Shown one piece after another: positions 28,481-38,148 of a stretch of DNA of 64,000 nt. The notes under the pieces are model-generated. The model was not told where the DNA came from, did not search any database, and worked only from the letters and a program-made list of their open reading frames with translations. This DNA is from Thermoplasmatales archaeon SW_10_69_26 (GTDB lineage: Archaea; Thermoplasmatota; SW-10-69-26). Numbering within the stretch: position 1 is the stretch's first letter; the number at the start of each line of letters is the position of its first letter. The translations under genes and the position numbers were made by a program. The stretch spans positions 1 to 64,000 of the forward strand of contig PXUB01000036.1 in NCBI GenBank assembly GCA_003009755.1, in the 5' to 3' direction.

Positions 28481-29473
28481 TCAGCCCGAGGGTTCCCACA
28501 GGTCTCGGGTCCTCGCCTGGGCGTCGGGGTCTTGGTCGACCCAGGCCGGCGTCCGGCGGGCGGTGACGACCGCGCCCACGGGCTCGCCGGCGTCGAGGAT
28601 CGGGGCCGCACGGCACCAGAAGCTCGCGGTCGCCTGGCTGGCCTCGGCGGAGGTGCGGTACTCGACGGTCTCCCGCTCGTCGATCGCGGAGCCGATGGCG
28701 GCCGCGTGCAATCCCCGCGCCTGAGGGTCGGTCGGGGAGGCGAGCCCGATCCGGGCCACGGACGCGTTCGCGTACTCGACGCGGCCGTCCTCGTCGGTGA
28801 GCACGATCACGTCGGGGACGTCCTCGAGCACGGCGGCGAATCGGCGATCCATCGTCTCGATGGCGTCGACCAGGCGGCGGGTCCGATCGCGGTGGTCGTG
28901 GTGCATGTCGACGTAGCCTTCGGCGGCCAAGCCGACGATGGCGCCGATCAAGGGGACGTAGAGGGCGCGCAGGCCGAACCCGATCCACGATCCGACGCCG
29001 CCGGCGACCAGGCACACGGCGGCGTAGGCGCCGACGTAGGCGCTGCCGATGGCCGTGGTGATCGGGAGGTTGAACCGGTACCCGACGGCCGCGATCGAGG
29101 CGTACATCACGGGGTAGTAGGGCGAGGCCCAGCCCCCGGTGGCGGCCAGCCAGGCCGCGATCGCGACGGCGTCGACGCCGACGGTGAAGAGGCTCCAGGC
29201 CATCTCCCCGAAGGACGGCCGGGACGGGAAGACCACGGTCGCGGTCGCGTACACGAACGCCAGCCCCAGGACGGCCAGCGCGATCCGGGACATCCCGGTC
29301 CCGTCGACCCCGAAGGCCAGGAACGCGAGGCCGTTGAGGACGACGACGGCCAGCCGCATCATCGCGACGTCCTCCTCGGCGCGCTCCAGCTTGGCGAGGA
29401 ACGGGAACCGCTCTGGGGTCAGCTCGTCGAACCCGATCCACGAGCGCAAGCGGTCGGTCACCGAGTCTCTCAC
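28481..29473 (-). CDS. Membrane-PAS protein, kinase-less paralog of the downstream histidine kinase
   Basis: Parallel TM region plus PAS segment (VLEDVPDVIVLTDEDGRVEYANASVARIGL); ends before any HisKA/HATPase motif. Confidence 0.65.
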   Translation of the reverse strand: MRDSVTDRLRSWIGFDELTPERFPFLAKLERAEEDVAMMRLAVVVLNGLAFLAFGVDGTGMSRIALAVLGLAFVYATATVVFPSRPSFGEMAWSLFTVGVDAVAIAAWLAATGGWASPYYPVMYASIAAVGYRFNLPITTAIGSAYVGAYAAVCLVAGGVGSWIGFGLRALYVPLIGAIVGLAAEGYVDMHHDHRDRTRRLVDAIETMDRRFAAVLEDVPDVIVLTDEDGRVEYANASVARIGLASPTDPQARGLHAAAIGSAIDERETVEYRTSAEASQATASFWCRAAPILDAGEPVGAVVTARRTPAWVDQDPDAQARTRDLWEPSG

Positions 29474-29638
29474 GAGCGGATCGTTCGCCTCGTCCGGCGT
29501 CCCCCTGGAGACGACCCTTGAATGCTGGGCCCTTGCACCTCACGGCCTTCGCCCATCCTGCTCCGGGCGTTGGCGCGGGCGGGGAGGGGACAGCAAGCAC
29601 GCAGGGGAGACGCAGGAGGGCAGACGGACGCAGGCCCC

Positions 29639-30076
29639 TTATTCGGCCTCGTCGAGGGCCTCGTTGGCGAGGCCGTCGACGTGCTCGATGCGCTCGTCCT
29701 CGCGTCCCACGTGGGTGTGCTGGAGGCCCTGGAACCGTCGGGCGGCCTCCTCGACGAGCTGGACGAGCGGTTCGAGGTTGGCGGCGTTGATGCTGTACAG
29801 GCCCTCGAGCTGCTTGACGAGCAGCTCGCTGTCGGAGACGTGGTGCACGATGCCGCCGGTGTGCAGCGCGGCGGCCTCGAGCCCGGCGATGAGGGCCCGG
29901 TACTCGGCCTCGTTGTTCGTGGCCTTGCCGATCGTCTCGGCGTGCTCCTCCACGATGCCCTCGCCGTTCCGGTAGATCGCGTACGCGACGCTGGCCGGGC
30001 CCGGGTTGCCGCGGGAGGCTCCGTCCGTGGCGAGGGTGACGTCGGGACTCACGATGACCGCCTGCCCCTGCACCAT
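29639..30076 (-). CDS. Ribonuclease H (RNase HI-type)
   Basis: TLATDGASRGNPGPASVAYAIY; ATNNEAEYRALIAGLEAA; VSDSELLVKQLEG. Confidence 0.88.
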   Translation of the reverse strand: MVQGQAVIVSPDVTLATDGASRGNPGPASVAYAIYRNGEGIVEEHAETIGKATNNEAEYRALIAGLEAAALHTGGIVHHVSDSELLVKQLEGLYSINAANLEPLVQLVEEAARRFQGLQHTHVGREDERIEHVDGLANEALDEAE

Positions 30077-30148
30077 GCACCCCTCGAAAGAGCGTTTCGC
30101 ATCCCCGCCGGTCGCGGGCGGCGACCACGCCGGTTCCGGACAACCCTC

Positions 30149-31192
30149 ATGAGATCGCCGGCCGACGCCTTCCCGATGACCGACCTGGGCGAGGTCTCCG
30201 AGGGCGACATCGTCGACGCTCCCCTGGCCGTGCGCCGTGTGGACGCCCCCACGGCTTACGATGGCGGGCACCTGGTGCGCCTGGAGCTGGGCAACGCCAC
30301 CGGCGTCCTGCCGGCCAAGCTGTGGCTGGGCCCCGACGAGGACCGGGCTCGCGAGGTCGCCGCCTCGATCGAGCCGGGCGACGTGCTCGCGGTCGCGGCC
30401 CCGGTGCGCACCTACCGCGACCGGTTGGAGCTGAACCTCGAGGCCGTGCCGGCGGAGGCCGAGGACTGGGAGCCGGGCGAGCTTTTGCCCTCGACCGACG
30501 CCCACGTCGGCCGGCGGCTGCACCGCTGCTTGCGCGCGGCGCGATCGATCGCCGACGAGCAGGTTCGCCGCGTCGTGTTGCACGTCTGGACCGACGAAGC
30601 CACCCGGGCCGCGATCGCCCGGGCGCCGGCGACCAAGCGCCGCCACCGGGCCCACCTGGGCGGATGGATCGAGCACGTGCACGCCGAGCTGGCGCTGGCC
30701 GAGACGCTGGCCGATCTGCATCCCGAGCTCGACCGCGATCTGCTCGTGGCGGGCGTCCTGTTGCACGATCTCGGCCGCCTGGACGCCTACGAGGCCGAGA
30801 CGACGATCGATCTCACCCGCGAGGGGCGGCTGCTGGGCACGGCCGCCTTGGCCGACGAGCGCCTGCAACGCGCGCTGACGGTGTGCGCCATCGACCGCGA
30901 CCGGGCGCTGCACCTCCGACACGTGGCGCTGGCGCACGCCGGGCGCGCCGACTGGGGCGCCGCCGTCGAACCCGCCACCCCGGAGGCGATCGCCGTCCAC
31001 GCCATCGAGCGGCTGGACACGCGGCTGGCGCGGGCGGTCGAGGTGGTCCAGCGACGCCGCGAGCGAGGGAAGACCAGCGGGTACAGCTCGGAGCTGGGAC
31101 GGTTCCTCGAGCTGGCGGACCCGCTCGATGACGGGGCCACGGAGCGCTCGGCCGCGGCGGACGTCGAGGCTTCATCCTCGGCACCCGCCTGA
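30149..31192 (+). CDS. OB-fold plus HD domain protein (YhaM-like)
   Basis: N-terminal OB-like region; GWIEHVHAELALAETL, LLVAGVLLHDLGRLDAYE HD motifs. Confidence 0.75.
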   Translation: MRSPADAFPMTDLGEVSEGDIVDAPLAVRRVDAPTAYDGGHLVRLELGNATGVLPAKLWLGPDEDRAREVAASIEPGDVLAVAAPVRTYRDRLELNLEAVPAEAEDWEPGELLPSTDAHVGRRLHRCLRAARSIADEQVRRVVLHVWTDEATRAAIARAPATKRRHRAHLGGWIEHVHAELALAETLADLHPELDRDLLVAGVLLHDLGRLDAYEAETTIDLTREGRLLGTAALADERLQRALTVCAIDRDRALHLRHVALAHAGRADWGAAVEPATPEAIAVHAIERLDTRLARAVEVVQRRRERGKTSGYSSELGRFLELADPLDDGATERSAAADVEASSSAPA

Positions 31193-31209
31193 GATGGGCC
31201 CGGCCGTAC

Positions 31210-32112
31210 TTGAACCTGGAGCTGTTTCCCGGGCTCGTGGCATCCAGTCCCCCGGAGAAGCTGCCCGCGGCCATGTGGCCCAAGCCGCGGGACGCCAGCA
31301 TCACCGTGGACCTGACCGTCGATGCCGAACCGCTGGCGGCCGTCGTCGAGGCGGTCCGCGAGGCCGGGTACCGCGTGACGCCGACGGCGATCGTGGTGCG
31401 CGCCATCGGGGACGTGCTCGACGAGTTCCCGGACCTCAACGTGGACCTGCGCGGCGGCAAGCTTCGGCAGCGGAACGCGATCGACACCTGGGTGACGATG
31501 ACCGACGCCGAGGGCCGGTTGACCGGTCGCCGGGTCGACGAGCTGCACGAGCGCGATCTGTTGGACGTCCAGGAGGAGATCACCCAGCACGGGGAGGCCC
31601 ACCGCTCGGGGGACAAGACCTCCTCGAAGGCGATCCACACCATCGTCCAGTACACGCCGTTGGTGGTCTTGCGAGCCGCCGTCCGGGTGCTGGAGTTCCT
31701 CATCCACACGCTGCGGCTGCCGCTGGGCGCCTTCGGGGTCGACCGGGAGGGCACCGGCGCCGTGCACGTGACCAACGTCGGCCCGTTCGGGTTCCGCCAC
31801 GCGGCGGCGCCGATCCCGCCGATCACAGCCAACGCCTACCTCGTGACCGTGGGCGAGATCCACGAAGCCCCGGTCGTCCACGAGGGCGAGATCGAGGCTC
31901 GACGCGTGCTACCGATCACGGGCACGATCGACCATCGCGCCGTCGTCGGTCTCAACGCCGGTCCGTGGGCCGCCTACTTCGAGCAGCAGCTCACCGACCC
32001 CGAGGCCTTGGTCGGGTACCTGCCAGGCGAGGTGGCCGCCGAGATCGATCTCGGGGACCTGCCGGAGGCGGGGGAGGCCAAGGCCAACCTCTCGCCGCAG
32101 TTCTCGCTGTAA
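31210..32112 (+). CDS. 2-oxoacid dehydrogenase E2-type acyltransferase catalytic domain, stand-alone
   Basis: VTNVGPFG, GTIDHRAVVG; no lipoyl domain. Confidence 0.7.
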   Translation: MNLELFPGLVASSPPEKLPAAMWPKPRDASITVDLTVDAEPLAAVVEAVREAGYRVTPTAIVVRAIGDVLDEFPDLNVDLRGGKLRQRNAIDTWVTMTDAEGRLTGRRVDELHERDLLDVQEEITQHGEAHRSGDKTSSKAIHTIVQYTPLVVLRAAVRVLEFLIHTLRLPLGAFGVDREGTGAVHVTNVGPFGFRHAAAPIPPITANAYLVTVGEIHEAPVVHEGEIEARRVLPITGTIDHRAVVGLNAGPWAAYFEQQLTDPEALVGYLPGEVAAEIDLGDLPEAGEAKANLSPQFSL

Positions 32113-32348
32113 CGGGCAGGCAGAGGAGTGCTTGCCCTCGAACCAACCGGCTACCCGCTAGCGCCCGTCCTGCGTTGGGGGATGTTCATGCGATCGGTCC
32201 GCCTTCCCCCGGTAGTGACGGGGCCACCCGATGGGCTTCGGATGACCGTGACATCGTCTACAACAACGTATGGGAGTGCAGGGGAGGAGGACCCCACTAG
32301 GGGGCCTCGCTCCCTTGTGTCTTGCCTTCTCTTCGATCGAGGGGTCGC

Positions 32349-32726
32349 ATGAACCGACTTCTCGTCGCGGTGATCCTCGCGGCTTCGCTCGCGGGTTGCC
32401 TGTTCCACGATCGCTCTGGGTTGGCTGTCGAACTCGTCAACGACACGCCGGACCCCCATCAACTCAGGGTCGTCGTCGAGAGGGGCGAGGAGGGAACGGA
32501 GACGTACAACGAGACGCACGATCTGGCGGCGGCCCCAGCCGACGGATCGGAGGGGGTCAAGCTGGGTGAACTGGTGGACGCGGACGGCGAGTACCGATTC
32601 AGGGGTGAGCTGGCGAACGGCTCCCGGGTCTCGGAGACGTTGGCCTACTCGGACGATCGGGGACCCGACATCGTCCAGTTCGTCGTCCGCCAGGACGGGC
32701 TGGCGATCGACATCTTGATCGTGTGA
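32349..32726 (+). CDS. Small lipoprotein
   Basis: MNRLLVAVILAASLAGCLF lipobox. Confidence 0.65.
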   Translation: MNRLLVAVILAASLAGCLFHDRSGLAVELVNDTPDPHQLRVVVERGEEGTETYNETHDLAAAPADGSEGVKLGELVDADGEYRFRGELANGSRVSETLAYSDDRGPDIVQFVVRQDGLAIDILIV

Positions 32727-32746
32727 TGGCAGTGCCGCCCTCGGGG

Positions 32747-34171
32747 TCACTTCGGCAGGAACCCGAGCACGTTCGCCTCGGGATCGGGCGAGCGGAAGCG
32801 CTTGGGCACGTAGCAGGGCAGCTCGGTGCCGAAGCGGCGGGCGCAGCCGATCGCCTCGCCCTCGCAGGTGACGATGCTCCACTCGCGGCCCGCCCCGGAG
32901 CCCAGCTCGATCGTCTCGCCGGCCAGCCACCGGCGGCCCTCCGTGGGGGTGAGCTCGATGCGACGGTCGGCGGCTTCGCCGACGAGCGTGGCGGCGGCGA
33001 AGCTCAGCCGGTGCCCGCGCGTCTCCGGGCGGCCGAGGTAGGTGCCCACGCGGTCGGTGCCCAGCTCGAGCAGCTCGGGCAGGGCGGGCGCCGTCGAGGC
33101 GTAGACCTTGCTGGCGGTGGACAGAGCCTGGGCTTCGTCGAGCACGGTGCCCTGCAGCCCGAAGGCGGCGGTGGTCTCCTCGATCGGGCCTTGGCCGTCG
33201 AGCTCGATGTCGAGCCCGCCGCTTTGCGGGGGGCGGGCCTCCTCGAAGGGGGCCGGGCCTTGCTTGGTGAAGGCGGCGACGAAGAAGCTCTCGGTGCTCT
33301 CCTCGCCGGCCCACAACCGCCGGGCCGCCTGCACGTCGCCGTCGTAGGTGTCGGAGCCGGCCTCGGTCATGGCGGGTTCGCCGACGTCGACGTCGAGGGC
33401 CTCGATCTCGACGGGATACTCGCGGAGGAACCACTCGACGATCTCCTCGTTCTCGCGGGGCTCGATCGTGCACGTGGAGTACACGATGCGGCCCCCTTCC
33501 CGGGTGGCGTGGAAGGCCGAGGCCATCATGGCGCGCTGGGCGCCGGCCAGGCGCTTGATGCTCTCGGGATCGTAGCTTTCGACCGGTTCCCAGTCGGCGT
33601 GTATGCCGCCGAGGTTCGAGCAGGGCGCGTCGACGAGCACGCGGTCGAACGTCGTCGGCCACTGCAGGCGGCAGGCGTCGAACTGGGTGGCGACGGCCGT
33701 CAGGGCGCCGGTCTGGTCGAGGTTGGAGATGAGGTTGTTGACCCGGCCGGGCGCGCGGTCGTTGGCGACGACGAGGCCCTCTTGGTCGAGGCGTTCGGCG
33801 ATGTGCGTCGTCTTCGAGCCGGGAGCCGCGCACAGGTCCAGGACGCGGTCGCCGGATTGGGGGTCCAGCGCTTGGACGGGCAGCGTGGAGGCGGGGCCCT
33901 GGATGAAGAACTGGCCCGAGCGGTGCTCCCAAAGGCTGCCGATCGGTCGCTGGTCGGGGTCGCGGGTGAAATGCGAGGACTCGGCCCAGTCGATGGGCTC
34001 GGTCTCGATGCCGAGGGCGTGCAGGCGGTCGAGCACCTCGTCCTCGGTCGTCTTCAGCGGGTTGACGCGGATCGCCCGGCGCGCGTCCGCCCCCAGCAGC
34101 TCGTCGAGGCGCTCGCGGGAGCCGAGGACGTCGACCATGCGCTTCTCGAAGTCGGCCGGCAGGCTGTCCAC
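32747..34171 (-). CDS. RsmB/NOP2/Sun family RNA m5C methyltransferase with C-terminal PUA-like region
   Basis: VLDLCAAPGSKTTHIAE; VLVDAPCSN; IVYSTCTIEPRENEE. Confidence 0.9.
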   Translation of the reverse strand: MDSLPADFEKRMVDVLGSRERLDELLGADARRAIRVNPLKTTEDEVLDRLHALGIETEPIDWAESSHFTRDPDQRPIGSLWEHRSGQFFIQGPASTLPVQALDPQSGDRVLDLCAAPGSKTTHIAERLDQEGLVVANDRAPGRVNNLISNLDQTGALTAVATQFDACRLQWPTTFDRVLVDAPCSNLGGIHADWEPVESYDPESIKRLAGAQRAMMASAFHATREGGRIVYSTCTIEPRENEEIVEWFLREYPVEIEALDVDVGEPAMTEAGSDTYDGDVQAARRLWAGEESTESFFVAAFTKQGPAPFEEARPPQSGGLDIELDGQGPIEETTAAFGLQGTVLDEAQALSTASKVYASTAPALPELLELGTDRVGTYLGRPETRGHRLSFAAATLVGEAADRRIELTPTEGRRWLAGETIELGSGAGREWSIVTCEGEAIGCARRFGTELPCYVPKRFRSPDPEANVLGFLPK

Positions 34172-34273
34172 GCGCAGTCAACGGCGGGGAGGCTAAAAGG
34201 CTGACCTGGGCAGGCAGATAAGAAGGAGGAGGAGAAGGGGCCCCGCGGCCGGGGGCCTGGGTGGGTGTGCCGG

Positions 34274-35644
34274 TCAGGGCCCAGCAGGCGGCACCGCGAC
34301 GGGCGGCACGGCGGCGTGCGGGGCCGGCGATTCGTGCACCGGCTCGTTGGCCGTGCAGTCGCTGTCGAGGCAGAAGGGCGCGAAGGCGACCGGGCCCTCG
34401 ATGGCGTCGCCGGTCACGTCGCTGGTCGCCTCGAGCAGGGTCGGGCCGGCGGGGGAGCCCCACCAGTTGTGGGCCGCATCGATCGCGTCGTCGTCCGTGT
34501 TGAGGACGCCGAGCTCGTTGCCGTCGAACTCGTTGAAGTGCGCGTCGACGTTGGGCGCGCTCTGGCGGACCCACAGCGCGGGCGCGTCGTTGTCGGCGAA
34601 CAGGTTGTCCGTCACGCGGACGTCCTCGGAGTCGGGCGCGTCGACGTAGCTCGTATCCGGGCCGACGAAGACGCCGAGGCTGTCCTGGCCCGTGACGATG
34701 TTGTCCTCGATCGTGAGCCCGTAGGCGGTGCCGGCCAGGTAGACGCCGCCGTCGCCGTCGGCGCCGGCGTCGATCGTGTTCTCGGCAATCTTGACGTTCA
34801 TCAGGGCCGCGTCCAGGTTGAACCCGAGGATGGCGGTCTGGGCGCCTTCGAACTTGTTGTCCACGATCGTCGTGTCGTGCACTCCGTTGGAGAGGTGCAC
34901 GCCGACGCCGCGCGCAGCGTCATCGATCGTCTGGAAGCAATCGGTGACGGTGTTGGAGACGATGTCGGCGCTGGCGGCCTGCCAGACTCGGATGGCGTCC
35001 TGGGCGATCGTGTCGGTCGCGTCGTCGCCGCTGCAGGCGATGTCGTTGCCGGTGATCGTGGCCTGGCTTCCATCGAGGCCCACGGTGACGGCGGACTTCT
35101 GGAAGTCTTGGATCACGTTGTCGGTCACGACGGCCTCGCCGGGCGTGCCCGCGTCGGTCCACATCGGTCCGACGGTCACGCCGACGCCGTGCTGGGCGCC
35201 GCTGATCGGGTCGTCGCGGATGGCGAGGATCGCGTTGTCCTCGACGAGGGCGAAGGCGCCATCCTTGATCTGGATGCCGCTGTCGAGGCCGTCGACGGGA
35301 CCGGTGATGGTGAACCCGGCGATCTTGGCCTCCGTGTCCCCACCCACGACGGTGACGAGGTTCGAGCGGCCGTCCTCGTCGCCTTCGAGGGCTTCGGGTG
35401 CCTCGATCGTGGCGTTGCCGACGAGCGCGATGCTCTTGTCGATCGTGATCTGCTCGGTGTAGGTGCCATCCGAGACGACCACCCGATCGCCGGGATCGGC
35501 GTTGTTGATCCCGGCCTGGATGGTGCCTCGGTCGCAAGAGCCATCCTGGCAGACGGTCACGGTATCGTCGTCGGCCAGGACGGGCCCGGCCAGCATCATG
35601 CTGGTCACAAGGAAGAGTGCGGTGAGTGTTGCTGTGGAACGCAT
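34274..35644 (-). CDS. Secreted right-handed parallel beta-helix repeat protein
   Basis: IQAGINNADPGDRVVVSDGTYTEQITIDKSIALVGNATI; repeated VTDNVIQ/ITGNDIAC/VEDNAIL motifs. Confidence 0.85.
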   Translation of the reverse strand: MRSTATLTALFLVTSMMLAGPVLADDDTVTVCQDGSCDRGTIQAGINNADPGDRVVVSDGTYTEQITIDKSIALVGNATIEAPEALEGDEDGRSNLVTVVGGDTEAKIAGFTITGPVDGLDSGIQIKDGAFALVEDNAILAIRDDPISGAQHGVGVTVGPMWTDAGTPGEAVVTDNVIQDFQKSAVTVGLDGSQATITGNDIACSGDDATDTIAQDAIRVWQAASADIVSNTVTDCFQTIDDAARGVGVHLSNGVHDTTIVDNKFEGAQTAILGFNLDAALMNVKIAENTIDAGADGDGGVYLAGTAYGLTIEDNIVTGQDSLGVFVGPDTSYVDAPDSEDVRVTDNLFADNDAPALWVRQSAPNVDAHFNEFDGNELGVLNTDDDAIDAAHNWWGSPAGPTLLEATSDVTGDAIEGPVAFAPFCLDSDCTANEPVHESPAPHAAVPPVAVPPAGP

Positions 35645-35733
35645 GGAGTCAACAGCCTCCATCGGAAATCAACTCGAACGGTCACTTGAACCCACCCTCC
35701 GTGACATCGGTAGGTTTCACCGGGTCGCGGAGG

Positions 35734-36852
35734 CTAAGGTCCGCGGCCGCGCTGTTGGACGCCGCCGACGATCTCCTCGACCGTCTCCGGGGCGAGATCG
35801 AGGCCGGCCAGGGCTTCGACGTTCTCGTCGACGTGGGCGGGCGTGCCCATGCCGACGAGCGCGGTCGTGGCGCCGGGGGCCGAGCGGGCGAACTGCAAGG
35901 CGGCGGCGAGGTCGGTGTCGACGCCGAGCAGCTCGCGGGCTTGCTCGGTGACGCGGCCCAGCAGGCCGCCCTGCATGAGGGAGGCGCTGGTGAGCGCGAT
36001 CAGGTCGTGGGCTTCGATCGCCGCGAAGGCGGGCACGGGTTCGCCCTGGTGGGGCTGGGTCGGGACGGCGGCGGCCTCGAGCAGGTGCATGTTGAACGGC
36101 AGCTGGACGCCGGCCAGCCCGGGTTCCCCGTACCCGGTGTCGGCTTGCGCGTGGGCAGCCTCGGCGGCCTCGACGACGCGGCTCAGCGACAGGTGGCCGT
36201 CCTCGGTGGGCGGCACGCGCAGGCCGTCCCACGTCGCGATGCCGTAGCCCTCGATGGCGCCGTCGGCGCGTTGGCGTTCCAGCTCGGTGAAGGCCGCCTC
36301 GAGCCGGTCGTAGACGACCTCCTCGGCCACGCCCTGGTCGAGCTGGGTCTCGGGGTTGTGCACCATGTACAGGTCCACGGTATCGAGGCCGAGGTTGTCG
36401 AGGCTCGTCTCGAGCTCGTGGCGCAGGTAGGCGGGGCTCACGCAGTGCATGTCGCGCACGACCTCGTCCTCGTCGACGAGGCCCTCGTCCAGGCGGGCCT
36501 GGAGGTACTCCCGGGTGTTCTGGTCGGCGTCGATGTCGCCGTGGATGAAGCCGCCCTTGGTGACGACGAACACGCCCTCGCGGTCGACCTCGGCCAGCGC
36601 CTGGCCCAGGTCGCGCTCGCTGGCTTGGTGGCGGTAGTTGATGGCGGTATCGAGCAGCGTGACGCCGTGGTCGAGCGCCCGGCGAGCCGAGGTCACGTAG
36701 TCCTCGCGGGCCTGGTCGTCGGTGTCGCCCAGGTAGCTGCCCATCCCGATCGTGGACAGGGTGAGCCCGTCGACCTCGCGGTAGAAGCCCTCGCCGAGCG
36801 TGTCCGGCTGGGCGCGCGAGCGCGTCCCCTCCGGCGTGGCGTGCCCGTCCAT
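35734..36852 (-). CDS. Aldo/keto reductase family protein
   Basis: TIGMGSYLGD..LDHGVTLLDTAINYRHQASERDLGQAL; LGLDTVDLYMVHNPETQ. Confidence 0.88.
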   Translation of the reverse strand: MDGHATPEGTRSRAQPDTLGEGFYREVDGLTLSTIGMGSYLGDTDDQAREDYVTSARRALDHGVTLLDTAINYRHQASERDLGQALAEVDREGVFVVTKGGFIHGDIDADQNTREYLQARLDEGLVDEDEVVRDMHCVSPAYLRHELETSLDNLGLDTVDLYMVHNPETQLDQGVAEEVVYDRLEAAFTELERQRADGAIEGYGIATWDGLRVPPTEDGHLSLSRVVEAAEAAHAQADTGYGEPGLAGVQLPFNMHLLEAAAVPTQPHQGEPVPAFAAIEAHDLIALTSASLMQGGLLGRVTEQARELLGVDTDLAAALQFARSAPGATTALVGMGTPAHVDENVEALAGLDLAPETVEEIVGGVQQRGRGP

Positions 36853-36920
36853 CGACGACGTCAGCGGCGCCTGGAACAAAGGCGTTTGGCGCGGACGGCG
36901 GCACGGTCGTGGTCGGCACA

Positions 36921-36953
36921 CCTCACACAGAGGCACGGAGGCACAGAGCCACA
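36921..36953 (+). repeat. CACAGAG-rich repeat arm
   Basis: cctcacacagaggcacggaggcacagagccaca. Confidence 0.7.
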
Positions 36954-37167
36954 TAGGGAAGGACGGCTTCCCTGAACCGGGGAGAGCGGTACCGGATAGG
37001 GTGGGTCTTGGGATCAGCGGGAAGACACCAGCCGGTGCGGACGGACAGCGAGACCTCTCTTCCCTAGAGCCGGAGCGCTCGACCCCCGAACCGCAAGGGC
37101 CGCCCCTTCGAACCCCTCGAGAGGTTTCTCTGCCTTGACGATCCACCCTCCGCCGGTCTTCCTTGGA

Positions 37168-37205
37168 TCTCTGTGTCTCCGTGCCTCTGTGTCTCTGTGT
37201 GGTCC
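37168..37205 (-). repeat. CACAGAG-rich repeat arm, inverted relative to 36921
   Basis: atctctgtgtctccgtgcctctgtgtctctgtgtggtc. Confidence 0.7.
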
Positions 37206-37287
37206 GTACCCACCGCACCCGAGCCAACCCCGAGGATGGACCTCAACGCTGAAACGCTGCAGGCGGCTTTCGCGGGCGGGATCGGGC

Positions 37288-38121
37288 ATGTCCTACGTCG
37301 ACGTCGGCACCCACCGCTTGTGGGTCACGGAGAAGGGACGCGGGTCGCCGGTCGTGCTCCTCCACCCGCTGTTCCTCGATTCGCGGGTGTTCGAGCGGGT
37401 GGCCGGCGACCTGGTCGAGGAGCACCGGGTGCTGGCCGTGGACGTGCGCGACCACGGGCGCTCGCAGGGGCCTCCGCGGTCGTGGACGCTGAGGGAGGCC
37501 GCCGGCGAGGTCGAGCAGGCGGTCCGCGAGCTCGAGGGCCGACCGGCGCACGTCGTGGGCCTCTCGATGGGCGGCATGATCGGGCTGCGGTGGGCGCTGG
37601 CGCACCCGGACAGCGTGCGCTCGCTGGCGTTGCTGTCGACGAGCGCCGACGAGGAGCCCCACGCCTGGCTGCACCAGGCGATGGCGGAGATGGTGCGCGT
37701 CGGCGGGTGGCCGGCGACCCAGCTCTTGTTGCCCTACGCGACCCGGCGCATGTTCTCCGAGGCGACCCAAGACAGCGCCGAGGCCGACGTCTGGCGCCAG
37801 CGCATCGCCGCGATGGACCCGGGCGCGCTGCATCGAGCGGGCCAGGCGGTGTTCGGTCGCGACGCGATCGTGGACCGGGTCGGGTCGATCCAGGCGCCGG
37901 CGTTGGTCGGGGTCGCCGAGCAGGACGAGGCCGTGCCGCCCGATCACGGGCGCCGGCTGGCCGAGGCGTTGCCGGAGGCCGAGCTCGCCGAGCTGCCGGC
38001 CCGGGGCCACCTGTTACCCGTGGAGGCCCCGCAGGCGCTGTCCGAGGCGCTGGTGCACTTCCTGCGTCGGGCCGAGGCGCGGACGACGGCGGGCGGGGCA
38101 GCCGGCGAAGGGTCAGGTTGA
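37288..38121 (+). CDS. Alpha/beta hydrolase
   Basis: VVLLHPLFLDSRVF; DVRDHGRS; VVGLSMGGMIGL. Confidence 0.9.
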   Translation: MSYVDVGTHRLWVTEKGRGSPVVLLHPLFLDSRVFERVAGDLVEEHRVLAVDVRDHGRSQGPPRSWTLREAAGEVEQAVRELEGRPAHVVGLSMGGMIGLRWALAHPDSVRSLALLSTSADEEPHAWLHQAMAEMVRVGGWPATQLLLPYATRRMFSEATQDSAEADVWRQRIAAMDPGALHRAGQAVFGRDAIVDRVGSIQAPALVGVAEQDEAVPPDHGRRLAEALPEAELAELPARGHLLPVEAPQALSEALVHFLRRAEARTTAGGAAGEGSG

Positions 38122-38148
38122 CAACCTCGGTCCCGGTTGGTCGCTCAC

